This document shows, piece by piece, positions 11,398 to 21,208 of a DNA stretch of 36,386 nucleotides. The notes below the pieces were generated by a model. The model was not told where the DNA came from. It saw only the letters and a program-made list of their open reading frames with translations, and did not search any database. The stretch's first letter is position 1. Each line of letters begins with the position of its first letter. Position numbers and translations under genes: made by a program. This DNA is from Gryganskiella cystojenkinii (Eukaryota; Mortierellomycota; Mortierellomycetes; Mortierellales; Mortierellaceae), in the NCBI GenBank assembly GCA_015852425.1, contig JAAAIG010000248.1:1-36386 (forward strand), given 5' to 3'.

Positions 11398-13262
11398 ATG
11401 TCCATAGGTGAGTAAAGAACAACGGACATCAGCGACGCAAAAGGACCGCGGAGAACAGCCAGACACCAGCTCACGACAACAGGAGGACTCGTCAGCCGAA
11501 AAAAAAAAATAAAAAAACTTTTCCTGTGCGAGCTCTTGTCCCGGGAACAAACACAGCAACGTTCCGGATGCAAATGGATTCACCACCAGCGCCAGCACCA
11601 GCATCATTTCATTTCTAGAAGCATTCCCTTGGAAGTGCTGGAAAAAAAACCTCTTTTCTCCTCTCCTAACTGATGGTACTCGCTCTCTTTCACACAAACT
11701 TTCTCTTCGACCAGTTTCCACAGTGTCGATCGCGCTGGCCATTGCGCCTGTGATCTTCTTTACTCTTCCGTACCTGCTCGCAGTCCTCCCACAAAAACCC
11801 CAATTCCTGCTGAAGTGTATTGTCGTCCTCCTTGCAACCTTGGTCATGTCTGTGGCCGGTTGTTTCATCTCGATCGTCTGTGCGATCCTCAACAAACGAT
11901 ATGTGATCAACTATATTGTCTCAAGACTCTTTTCCTTCCTTGCCGCCAAGCCATGCGGCGTCACTTACAAGATCGTGGGCGAGGAGAACTTGGAGGCTAA
12001 CCCTGCAATTGTCGTCTGCAACCACCAATCGTCCATGGATATGATGGTCCTCGGTCGCGTTTTCCCCAAGCACTGTGTGGTCATGGCTAAGAAGGAGCTC
12101 TTGTACTTTCCCTTCCTGGGCGTCTTCAGTAAGTCTTTTTTTTTGTCGCTATTGTTATCCGTCGAGAACCCGGAATACAGGAAGTGGCTGTGCAGGGATA
12201 CAAAAACAGGACTTGGATCTGACGACAAAACTGTGGAGCAACGTTTTTGGACTATTTGTTCATTCTTTGTGGCACGCAAACTTCGGACAGCTCACCGGGC
12301 ACAAGGACCGTTCGAAGGCGGAGGGAAATCGACTCTTTGGATCACAAGGCATACAAAAGCTCAGTTTGAGCCAGGTGTGTCGTCACTGCAATGACATTGC
12401 GCACACGAAACAACAAGGACCCTGGCCATGACGTAGGCGCATAGCATTCGGACAAACACAGAACGGGACTCGAACTACACCGAAAAAGGCAGTTGGACAT
12501 GCCTCCCCTGTCCGACATCCTGGATCAAAATATATGATTTCGTAAACAAGTTCAGGCCAACTAATTTTTTTTAACTCTACAACCCCAACAGTGAAATTGA
12601 GCAATGCTATCTTTATCGACCGCAAGAACCACAAGAAGGCCATCGAATCCACCACCCAGGCTGTCGCCGATATGAAGAAGCACAACGTACGTTTCTGGAA
12701 GAAAAAAAAACTGAAAGGAGGATATGCAAAGTATCGATGAATTTTGATTTTGCCACCAAATTTTTAACACAAGAATCTGGGTTTGTGTGTTTTTTTTTCT
12801 TTTTTTTTAATGCTACAGTCCGGCATCTGGATCTTCCCCGAGGGAACCCGCTCTCGTCTCGATACTGCTGACCTCTTGCCCTTTAAGAAGGGTGCCTTCC
12901 ATCTCGCTATTCAGGCTCAGCTCCCCATTCTCCCCATCGTCGCTGAGGGCTACTCGCATATCTATGATTCTTCCAAGCGATCTTTCCCTGGTGGCAAGCT
13001 CGAAATTCGTGTTTTGGACCCTATCCCTACCATCGGCATGACCTCTGAGGATGTGAACGATCTGATGGAAAAAACCCGTGACTTGATGCTGCAACACCTC
13101 AAGGAGATGGACAGTCGTGGTTTCCTTGAGGGTGGTGTATCCGAGTCTGTTGCAGCTCCATCAACCGACTCCAACAAGGCCAACGGAAAGACGTCGGCAA
13201 CGTCAGTGGGCGACAAGGAAGAGGAATCGAGCGTCAAGAAGAGGAGGACACTCAAGGATTAA
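11398..13262 (+). CDS. SLC1: 1-acyl-sn-glycerol-3-phosphate acyltransferase (LPAAT)
   Basis: Four exons: 11398-11407, 11715-12128, 12592-12686 and 12819-13262; 320 residues, phases consistent. It transfers an acyl chain from acyl-CoA to lysophosphatidic acid, making phosphatidic acid for phospholipids and storage oil, at the ER. The N-terminal third has hydrophobic membrane segments. The PlsC/LPAAT core shows block I NHQSSMD (His107, Asp112, the HX4D catalytic pair), IFIDRKN, and block III FPEGTRSR (about 179-186, acyl-acceptor phosphate binding). The tail is Ser/Lys/Glu-rich and ends TLKD. The first coding exon is only ATGTCCATAG; the ATG is the only start fitting the phase into exon 2 (MSIVSTVS). 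Intron 2 (463 nt) is long for this window. The symbol is the yeast orthologue name, used by family similarity. Confidence 0.92.
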
Positions 13263-13939
13263 AGAGAGGGGAAGGAAAAAAGACTGTAACAGTTTCGGTA
13301 ATCCCTACTTTTAATGTCGCGCAGAGACGTGAACGAGCACAAGGATGAGCAAGAAATCCTGCCATATACACCCTACTCATATTTTTTTTAGAAGCAACAA
13401 ATGCAAAAACATCACATCATTAACAAAAACACAAACACAAACAGCGTGAGCAAATTGTACATCCTCTCGAAAAAAAAAACTCGATTCATTAAAACTTAAT
13501 GACGATGCTAATAAGACTTAGTGGCAGTATCGCGAAGTAGTGATAAAATGTGAAGAGGAATGTGCGGTTTTAAGAGACTGCCTTCTTTGCCACCCCGATG
13601 ATCCCACCTTGGCTCCGTTGATCCAAGGCTTACTCAGGGTGAACGTCAAGGCTATCTCTTAGAACGAAACCGGTGAGCACAACAAACAAAAAACAAACCG
13701 TTAGAGCTCAAACAACTACTAGAACGGGTTTGGAGATGTGCTTCTCTGGTATGAGAATGACGAGTCGAGTTATGTGGCATAAAACAAGGATCCTAGACGG
13801 GGGGGGGGGGTTGGATACAAAAAAGAAGAATCCCGAGCTCGCTGCCTAGGAAAAGCAAAAAAAAGACATGATTCAACATGACGGGTCGAATTTATTTCAT
13901 AGCAATCAGACTGAGTACGCTTCCACGTTTCCAGATGTC
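13263..13939. other. Convergent 3' spacer
   Basis: About 680 nt between the acyltransferase stop and the stop of the secreted-protein gene. It contains a 12-G run (13799-13810). TTTATT at 13891-13896 reads AATAAA on the minus strand, about 45 nt beyond the secreted-protein stop, and is its likely poly(A) signal. No gene is seen. Confidence 0.6.
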
Positions 13940-14293
13940 TTAAGGACATTGGTCTCCGTAGAACCAGTCGGGACAGGCGCCGTTGGTACCGTTAGCTACA
14001 ATGCCCGAAGCGCCCATGGAGAAGGAATGGACCCATGCGGCATTCGTCTGCAAAGAGTTTGGACCTAACTTCGCGTAATTGCCGGTACAATCGTAGGAGG
14101 AAAAGAGCCTGATGTCTCCTCCGTTGACGCCCTGGATGGTGTTGGGTAGAATGCTCTTCAAGCAGAAGCAATATCGATTGCCTGGGGAAACAGGGAACGT
14201 CGCGGCACATCCAGCATTGTTCCTCACCACGACCTGGTACGCTGATACAGAAGCGGCATAGACAGCCAAGAGCAAAAGGGATATCTTGTGCAT
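13940..14293 (-). CDS. Small secreted cysteine-rich protein
   Basis: A single coding exon of 117 residues. A classic signal peptide (MHKISLLLLAVYAASVSA) has likely cleavage after the AXA at 16-18. The mature chain of about 99 residues has six cysteines, enough for three disulfides, and one NGT sequon near the C-terminus. No transmembrane segment follows and no enzyme motif is visible; I do not recognise the family. A 5'-UTR intron is plausible: donor GTAAGC starts at 14421 and an AATAG acceptor ends at 14307. With the TATA box upstream this suggests a regulated, well-expressed gene. Size and cysteine content match fungal small secreted proteins that act in the wall, as antimicrobials or as effectors, but the sequence does not show which. 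Confidence 0.8.
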   Translation of the reverse strand: MHKISLLLLAVYAASVSAYQVVVRNNAGCAATFPVSPGNRYCFCLKSILPNTIQGVNGGDIRLFSSYDCTGNYAKLGPNSLQTNAAWVHSFSMGASGIVANGTNGACPDWFYGDQCP

Positions 14294-14494
14294 GGTTGGA
14301 GTTTTGCTATTAAGGAAGAATTACCATGAACGATTATTTGATTTTTTAGAACGACCAAAGGCAAGGAAATAGACAGGAAAGTCTCAAGAAGTAGGATATT
14401 GAGAGAAAAAAGTGAGCTTACATTGCCGGGTGTAGATTATGTGAAGGGAGATGTAGACGACGGCGAACTCTTTGTCGGCGGCGAGAGGTGTTCG

Positions 14495-14503
14495 CCTTTT
14501 ATA
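14495..14503 (-). promoter_or_regulatory. TATA box of the secreted-protein gene
   Basis: The minus strand reads TATAAAAGG, about 200 nt upstream of the ATG at 14293. With the inferred 5'-UTR intron removed the leader would be short, a normal spacing. Confidence 0.6.
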
Positions 14504-14857
14504 TGAAAAGGATGAATTTGTCACGTTTTGAGCCCGATCAATGATGGGTGCAGATTGCCATTCGAGGTGGTTTTTTTCGCACGTCCGGAGTGGGACTGTT
14601 GTGCAAGAGTGTCGCGCCGTGTTTTTTCCCGCAGGGGTCTGTATCACAGAGCAACTGGGAGATTCCAACCATCAAATGGTATAAATTGCGCTACTACTGT
14701 AGTACGCGGCGGCGTGGACACGAAAAGAGTGTCTGGAACATTAGCCGTCTGCCGCGAGAACGATGCCCTGGGAGACCTTGACCCATGGACCTCGTCATAA
14801 CCCCAAAATTCTATCAGAGTAAGCCGATGCCATGTCACGAAGGCGGCAACAGCGCCG

Positions 14858-15232
14858 TTATTTACGACACAGTATTCTCCAAAAAGGATATACCAGAGGT
14901 GGACAGCCAAAGGATCCTCCCTCCATGTCGACGCCGACCTCGGTCATCAACAGGGGGAGGAGGATCGTACACCAAAGGGACGAGACGTGAAGACAGTGGA
15001 CAAGAACTCTTGTGTCCAAGAAGGATCCGATCCGGAAGACAATTTCTGGAAGGACTAGGGGATCTCGCTGCCGTGGTTGTTGCTCTAGTTCTTGAAAAAA
15101 AGAATAGGGGTTTTCGTTCCTTGTAAGCCAGCGCTGTTGACGAGGGTCATTGTGGATGATGGCGCGAGAGAGAGAGTGATTGTGAATGGAATGGAATGGA
15201 ATGAGTAAATGTAAGGATGGGAATGAGCACAA
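14858..15232 (-). pseudogene. F-box-like domain remnant
   Basis: A frame of about 124 codons contains one F-box-like block near residues 58-96: LVLPEIVFRIGSFL, then VLVHCLHVSSLWCTILLPLL (reported in parts), which has the LPEI...I..FL...L..C..VS..W...L.PLL spacing of F-box-like proteins. Such proteins usually run to several hundred residues with leucine-rich repeats, but here the frame stops soon after the F-box and no neighbouring frame continues it convincingly. The start is uncertain; the stretch before the F-box looks like spacer. F-box proteins recruit targets to SCF ubiquitin ligases; this copy is probably a truncated or decayed member. A genuine short protein or a missed intron is possible. 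Confidence 0.5.
15184..15203. repeat. GAATG x4 microsatellite
   Basis: Four perfect tandem GAATG units just upstream of the F-box-like block, probably in non-coding sequence. Confidence 0.8.
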
Positions 15233-15449
15233 TCACCGAGCGAAAAAGAGAGTTGCAGTAACAAAGCTGCGGCGTGGCGAAAGAAATTGCAGTCTTCACA
15301 TGCAGACTTACTGCTCATTAATTCATTAATTGGACAACACGCATCTTCTCCATTTCGCCAGGTTGTTTTCTGATCATCTCAGACAAATCACCTCTTCTTT
15401 CCTCACACCTGAAAACTGCACGCACCGCATTTTGATACCAAATCCGACA

Positions 15450-16400
15450 ATGCAGGACAGCAGCAGTAACAACAAGACCAGTGTCGATAGCGGGCCGGAC
15501 CAGCTTCCTATCAGACTATATACTCACAACATACGCTACGCAACTGCTCAGCCATTCAAGAACGAACTCCCTTGGTCCAAACGGGCTCCGCTCGTTATCC
15601 AATCAATCCGCTTCCACTCTCTCCACAACCCAGAGTCCCTCATCTGTCTTCAGGAAGTTCTCCACAATCAACTCTTGGATATCCTCGAAGGACTTGGACC
15701 TGAATGGGCCCATATAGGCGTAGGTCGAGACGACGGAAAAAAGGCCGGCGAGTATTCCCCAATTCTCTTTCGATGTTGTGTTTGGGCCATTCACAGCTCT
15801 CAGACCATTTGGTTATCGCCCACCCCGGATAAACCGTCCAAGGGTTGGGATGCTTCCAACAAACGAATCTTGACGTCTGCGCTTTTACGACACTGGATGA
15901 CCGGACAGACTGTGCTGGCCTTGAATACTCACTTGGATGATCAGGGGGCACAGTCAAGACTCGAGAGCGCAAAGATTATCGTGGCCCATGTTGAGGACCA
16001 GCAGAAGGAGTTTCGATCGAACCAACTACAGCAGCAGCAACAGCGACCGCAGCAGGAGCGAGACCAAGAGCAAGGGCCACTACTGTGCGCACTCCCCATC
16101 TTTTTGGCAGGTGATTTCAACAGCACACCAGATGAAGAAGCCTACTTATTGCTGGCGACAGAACACTCTCCGCTCTTGGATTTAAGAACTACCGTGGGAA
16201 AGTCGGAACGTTATGGGCACAAGAACACGTTTACGGGGTTTGAGAATCGACCTGTGGATCAAAAACGGATCGATTTCTTGTTTTTGAGCAAAGAGTGCTG
16301 GCATGTCCAAGGATACGGCGTTCTCGAGACCAAGTTTGAAGATGGAGTTTATAGCAGTGACCACCGTCCCGTCGTCGGCGATGTTTTACTTACACTTTAG
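15450..16400 (+). CDS. Endonuclease/exonuclease/phosphatase-family hydrolase
   Basis: An intronless gene of 316 residues. The EEP fold motifs occur in order: THNIRY (Asn27), ICLQEV (Glu69, metal ligand), NTHLDD, GDFNSTPDE, and SDHRPVVGD near the C-terminus (Asp-His catalytic pair). These Mg-dependent enzymes cleave phosphodiester or phosphomonoester bonds; relatives include DNase I, sphingomyelinases and inositol phosphatases. The subfamily here, with GEYSPI, WLS.TPD and GWDA, resembles small uncharacterised microbial EEP proteins more than DNA-repair nucleases, so the substrate is unknown. There is no signal peptide or membrane segment. A Gln-rich insert (about 191-210) lies before the GDFN block and is probably a loop. 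The start is the first in-frame ATG; upstream frame lacks one. Confidence 0.88.
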   Translation: MQDSSSNNKTSVDSGPDQLPIRLYTHNIRYATAQPFKNELPWSKRAPLVIQSIRFHSLHNPESLICLQEVLHNQLLDILEGLGPEWAHIGVGRDDGKKAGEYSPILFRCCVWAIHSSQTIWLSPTPDKPSKGWDASNKRILTSALLRHWMTGQTVLALNTHLDDQGAQSRLESAKIIVAHVEDQQKEFRSNQLQQQQQRPQQERDQEQGPLLCALPIFLAGDFNSTPDEEAYLLLATEHSPLLDLRTTVGKSERYGHKNTFTGFENRPVDQKRIDFLFLSKECWHVQGYGVLETKFEDGVYSSDHRPVVGDVLLTL

Positions 16401-17089
16401 AAACGTTGCTCGTCACCTGTTCTTTTTCTGAAATTAAAGTCTGCGTGGTCTCGACCAGGACTTTGTACCACGCTCGTCGGAAAAATGACGCGACCTCACG
16501 ATGCAAGCAGAGACAAGGGACGAGCGCTATCTGGTTTTTAATCCAAGCTCTAAGGAAAGGGACCGTGTAAAAACTGAAGGAACCCCCCTTGGGGCTATAG
16601 AGGGGACTATCTGTCTCGATTCATGTCGTGGTAGCTGCGAAAATGCATATTTTTTTTTGAAGTTTTTTTTACGTAAAAGAAGGCGGCAATGGATTTTTGG
16701 AAAAAATTCATCAATCGTTGGCAATTTTTCCTCGCTTGGACCTATTTTTCAATGCACTGCACACATTCTTACCGTTCCTTTTTATAGGTTGCACGTCGCG
16801 TTTTCCTGTTGCTTTTTGCATACAATTTTTTTTGGACATCCAGTCCATGTTGCATCTTTCAGTTGATAAAGGTCTCCACGATTTCGAAGGCATGCCTACC
16901 TTGGACGTTCTGACAAGATTACTCAAGCCAACAAGATCATAGCCAGGGAGTTGCCACACTTGACACTCAATCATACAGAAATCTCCCCATTGATTGCCCA
17001 ACTCAGCACTGACATGCATAATGACTCAGTTGTACACGACTACAACAACAACCTGTGCGCAAAAAAGCAACTGGAACAACGCTATTTTC
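16401..17089. other. Spacer between the EEP and tetraspanin genes
   Basis: About 690 nt with short frames on both strands and no recognisable protein. An ATTAAA lies about 30 nt beyond the EEP stop and may act in 3' processing. The right part should contain the tetraspanin promoter. Confidence 0.5.
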
Positions 17090-17181
17090 TTTGTTTGCTT
17101 TCTTTTTCCCGTCCTCTCTTTTGTTTTGCTTTCTCTTTCCCGACATCTCTTTAGTTTTGCTTTTTCTTTCCCGTCCTTTTT
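17090..17181 (+). repeat. Three tandem ~30-bp pyrimidine repeats before the tetraspanin start
   Basis: Three diverged copies of a unit like TTTTGCTTTCTCTTTCCCGTC fill the 90 nt that end about 30 nt before the ATG at 17212. The position suggests a CT-rich promoter/leader element of the kind found at fungal transcription starts. Confidence 0.75.
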
Positions 17182-17211
17182 GCTAACCCACTCCACACAA
17201 CATAACCGACC

Positions 17212-18932
17212 ATGGATTCACACGATGAGAGAACAAGTCTTATCCGCTCCACCAGCGGAGTCGATACTCCCACCCATAACAACAACATCGGTTACCACAC
17301 TGGAAATGGTCGCCAACACAACAACAATATCAATGACAGCCAACCTCGCTCAACGGGCTTTGTTCGAAGGGATCCTCGGGCTCTCCTCGCTCAAGTCCAA
17401 CAAAGTCTTGCATCATTTCAAGCCTGGGCGGCCAATACCCTCCGTGGAGATGGCGATTCATCTGTTATCAACTGGGTGCAGAGTGCACGAGTTGCCAGGA
17501 CGTTTATGATAATCATCAACGTCATCCTCACAGTGAGTTTTCTTGGTTTTTGTATACTGGGTTTTCTCGTTTTCTTACCATCAAGTCAATTCACAATTCA
17601 TTTCACTTCTCATGGCGCTATCGTCCCTGTCTCACGCTAGGTCGTTGCTTTTACCTTGATGGGCGTCGAGATGGTAGAAATTGTGTTCCGAGAACCTCTC
17701 CTCGACTACCTACTTCCAGAGAGTGAAGTTACGCTCCTTGCTGCGGGTTTAACAATTGTGGCAGGTGCTTTTGGATTCGCGGTCGCTTACAATCTCCTGG
17801 TCGAGGAGGACATGGAGCGCACAGGAGATGAAAGAGATAACGATGACGGCCGTCGAGGAGGGAACCGTTCTGGTGGGGATGGAAGAGATTCAGGACCACA
17901 GACGCCGAACCCGCCACGCGCTACCGATAATATGATTGGCCAGAATATTGTTGACCCAACATTGGCTCTGCAACAAGAACAGACAAGGCACCCAAAGCTC
18001 ATGTTCACGAAAGCATCAACTCATTTGATGTGTGGCTTTGCCGTCCTTACCACAGTGGTTTTAATCGTCCTTACAATATCTGTTGCACAACGATCGGTCC
18101 ATCTTTCTCGGGTACAGTTTACTCCCTACACTCTCCAAAAGCTTCTGCCCTTAATTTTTGATTACTTGCTCGGCCCTCATTCTTAACTCTTCTCCTGAAC
18201 AATAGATGGACAAAGAGCTGAACAGCGTATGGACGGAGGGGTTTCGCCATCGCACATCGCTTATTCACAACTTTGAGCTTCGACATCAGTGCTGTGGATT
18301 CAACTCTATTACAGACAGACAGTTTCCACCCGAAGGGAAGGAGCCGCCCAAAGAGAAGCCTCCCAAAGAGGAGGATCCATCCAATCCACACAAAGGGGAG
18401 AAGCCCAAAGGGGAGCCACCCAAAGAGGAGGAGTCTTGCCGATTGAAGTATAAGTTCAAGGTACCCTGCAAGGCTGACCTCACCAACAATTTTGAGCGAT
18501 GGCAAAATGGGATCCAGTTTCTCTTGCTCGCTCAGATGATACTATTGGTACGTTATTGCAAGAGCGCAAACGCCTTACAACGGAAGATACCGTAAAAAAA
18601 TGATAACATTTCTAATACTCGTATACGTTGGCCTTTCTGTCTTCCCTCCTGTATTACAGGTACCGCTCTGGCTGTTGGTGATGAGCCTTTCTGCAATTGG
18701 ATTGTCGAAGCGCAAGAAGCAGATGCAAGAAGGACAAGAAGATGCAGAGGCACAAACAGAGGCATCAGCCGCCATACCGGCGACAGGCGGAGGAGGAACT
18801 GTTCAGTATGAGCGCCCTCTGTTGGAAGGCGCGCCTTCTGACTATGAAAGTCCACAGCTCTTGACTAATGATGACGCCGAGCCAGTAAGACTTACACACG
18901 GTGTGGTGGAGCCAAGCCTCATTAACATCTAA
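17212..18932 (+). CDS. Tetraspanin-like four-pass membrane protein
   Basis: Four exons, all junctions phase 0: 17212-17532, 17641-18111, 18206-18547 and 18660-18932; 468 residues. Membrane segments lie near residues 93-120, 136-160, 235-257 and 364-395. The large loop between TM3 and TM4 carries the tetraspanin signature CCG (293-295) and two more cysteines (342, 352), giving the four cysteines of a two-disulfide loop. Tetraspanins organise membrane microdomains; fungal members act in polarised growth and infection structures. Oddities: a soluble N-tail of about 90 residues rich in Asn/Ser, an inner TM2-TM3 loop of about 75 residues (normally only a few), a Lys/Pro/Glu-rich stretch in the large loop (about 304-340), and an acidic C-tail of about 70 residues. 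The start is the first ATG with a good context. Fold likely; partner proteins unknown. Confidence 0.85.
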
Positions 18933-19275
18933 TGGTAGCGCTGACAAACGGGCGGTGGAAGGGTGGTCCCGCCTTCTTGGCAAACTATCGTTGACAACGG
19001 CACTTTTGATATGTGATGCAGAACCTTTCCCTTTTGTCCTCGTATCCATGACACAGATTAACATTTCATTGGTCAGGGTCAAGTAAAAATAAATAAGTTT
19101 TTCAATAGGATTCGCCTATTCCACTCTTCATCGGTCATTTTTTATTTTTTTATTTTTTAAAGCATTCAAAGTCTATGAGCTGACAAAACCAACCACTTGA
19201 AAAAATGGAGTGAAGAGTGTCGTGTGAACTACGAGAAACAAGGATGAATGAAAGCAGAGGAGAGCGTTCCTTTGT
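18933..19275. terminator. Shared convergent 3' region
   Basis: AATAAA at 19088-19093 serves the tetraspanin gene (+). TTTATT at 19142-19147 reads AATAAA on the minus strand for the P450. The two 3' ends lie very close, so transcripts may overlap. No gene is seen. Confidence 0.6.
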
Positions 19276-21208
19276 TTACTCTCGATACTCTTCAAAGACG
19301 ATCTGCATACCGTTCCGAGAGTACATGGTGATATCCGACTCGGGCTGGGGCTCAAATCCATCAGCCACCTTCCAGTCATACCGCTGTATCAAGCGTGTCA
19401 TCGTGTTCATGGCTTGGTTATATGCAAAGTTCTGTCCGAGACAGATACGTGGGCCAGCATGGAAGGGGAAGAACATGAACGGACGGACCAACTTGACACG
19501 CTCGGGTCCCCAGCGATCAGGGTCAAACTCCTCGGCATCCTCACCCCAATACTCCTTCATACGATGGGTCACATACGAGGAATGAACCACAAGCGAGCCC
19601 TTGGGGATGAAATAACCGTTGGGCAAGACATCATCCTCAAGACAGGTCTTGATGTTCAAGGGAACAGCGGGGTAAAGACGCAACGTCTCGTTGATGACTT
19701 GCTTCAAGTACTTGAGCTTCTTGATGTCGTCGTGTTCGGGCTTGCGATCCTTGCCGAGGACCTCAAAAATCTCCTCACGGACACGCTTCATGACCTCGGG
19801 GTGCTTGCCGAGGTTGTAACACATGAACGTCAACAGGTTTGTTGACGTATCACGACCTGCCAACAAAAAGTTCATCATCAGGTCGCGGAGGTAGATGCGG
19901 TCGAAGGGTTTACCGTTCTCGTCCACGGAGTTCAAGAAGTGGGTCAACAAGTTATCGTGTTTGTGCTCGTTCTCCTCTCCAGCCTTGGCCGAAGCCTGAC
20001 GTTCGATCTCCTTGGCAATCGCGGCATCGACAATGGGCATCAAAACCGCGTCCATGTCCTTGACCTTCTGGGGGAACTCGCCTGCAGGGACCAGGGACTG
20101 GTAATCGCACAAACGAATCTTCCAACCGCAAACACGTTGCGTGTAATTGAACGCGGTAACAAAATCCTGTTGAGGGATATCGAGAGCATTGACGCAATCC
20201 CCAAAGAGGAACCCAGTAGCGGTATCGATCGTGTAACGGGACCAGAGATCTTGGGCATCAATGATATCACCCTGACGGATGGACTTGTCCAGGATGCCAA
20301 AGACCTGGTTGATCTGAGTCTCGATATGGGCTGCACCTTTGTATTCCGTGACCTGAAAGTGAGGACGAGCCAACGCACGTTGGTTTTTCCAGGCGGCACC
20401 GTCGGCGTTAAAGATACCGGTACCCATGAAAGGGAAGAAGGCTTTGTGGAAGGCAGGACCTAACAATATTCGCAAAAAGAATTTGTTCTTGTCAGCTTAC
20501 AAAGTAAAAAGTTGATACGGATTCGAATGACAATGCTCACTTTGTGGGAGAGTGAAGGAAGAGCTGTCATTGGTCAAAAGAATGAAAGTCGTTGGATGGG
20601 ACAAGGTTCAGTGGAGAACGAAGAATTTGGGGGGAACATCTGAGAGCAATCGTCTTTTTAAACTGACGCTCTCCACAAATTCTGTTCGATTTGAAGACGA
20701 GGTGTACGACAGCTGTTTGTGAAATGTGTACGACTTGTCGACGAGGAATAGATGAAAGGGGTCGATATGAAGAAGAAGGAAAGATGGTGTCCCTACCCTT
20801 AGGATAGTTCTCAAAGTTCTTGACCAAGATGTGTTGAACGGACGAGGGTTCAAAAGCCAAGATGAGACAGTGACCGACAAACTCTGTGGTCAGGGTAAGT
20901 CCCTGTTTCGTGAAGTCCTGAATGAACTTAAGTTCGACACCGTTACGGCGGGCCTTGACGTATTGATAACCGACATCCAACATGAAGAACTTGGTCTTCA
21001 AATGAGGAACGGCCATACCACGAGGTGGCGACTTCTTGGCTCTCATACGACCCAACCAAAAGTAAAGGACAGCAGTCAGGGCCAACATGGACATGGCCGG
21101 GTTGGCCTTGCCACGTTTGATCAACGACCGTTGACGGTGACGGAGCATTGTGAGGATATTGGAGACCATCGAAGGTGAGACGGCCGCGTTCGCTACTTGT
21201 GTTGACAT
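19276..21208 (-). CDS. Cytochrome P450, CYP52-like fatty-acid/alkane hydroxylase type
   Basis: Two exons: 21208-20797 and 20459-19276, phase 1 junction; 531 residues. An N-terminal membrane anchor (AMSMLALTAVLYFWLG) places it on the ER. Landmarks: FENYPKG and GTGIFNADG near the start of the catalytic domain, I-helix AGRDTS (338-343), ExxR as ETLR (395-398), and the heme loop FPFHAGPRICLG with Cys477 as thiolate ligand. The NADG and AGRDTS patterns resemble CYP52/CYP63-type enzymes that omega-hydroxylate fatty acids or alkanes; substrate not proven. It needs a P450 reductase, not present here. An upstream in-frame ATG at 21346 exists, but MSTQ at 21208 is preferred because the intervening sequence looks like leader. 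The 337-nt intron is the only one. Confidence 0.92.

Noticed and set aside
12129..12591. Open continuation of LPAAT exon 2 (about 88 codons)
   Set aside because: It departs from the family right after GTAAGT, and skipping to 12592 restores the conserved IFIDRKN block, so this is an intron.
19939..20463. 174-codon plus-strand frame opposite the P450
   Set aside because: Antisense shadow; the sense frame has all P450 motifs.
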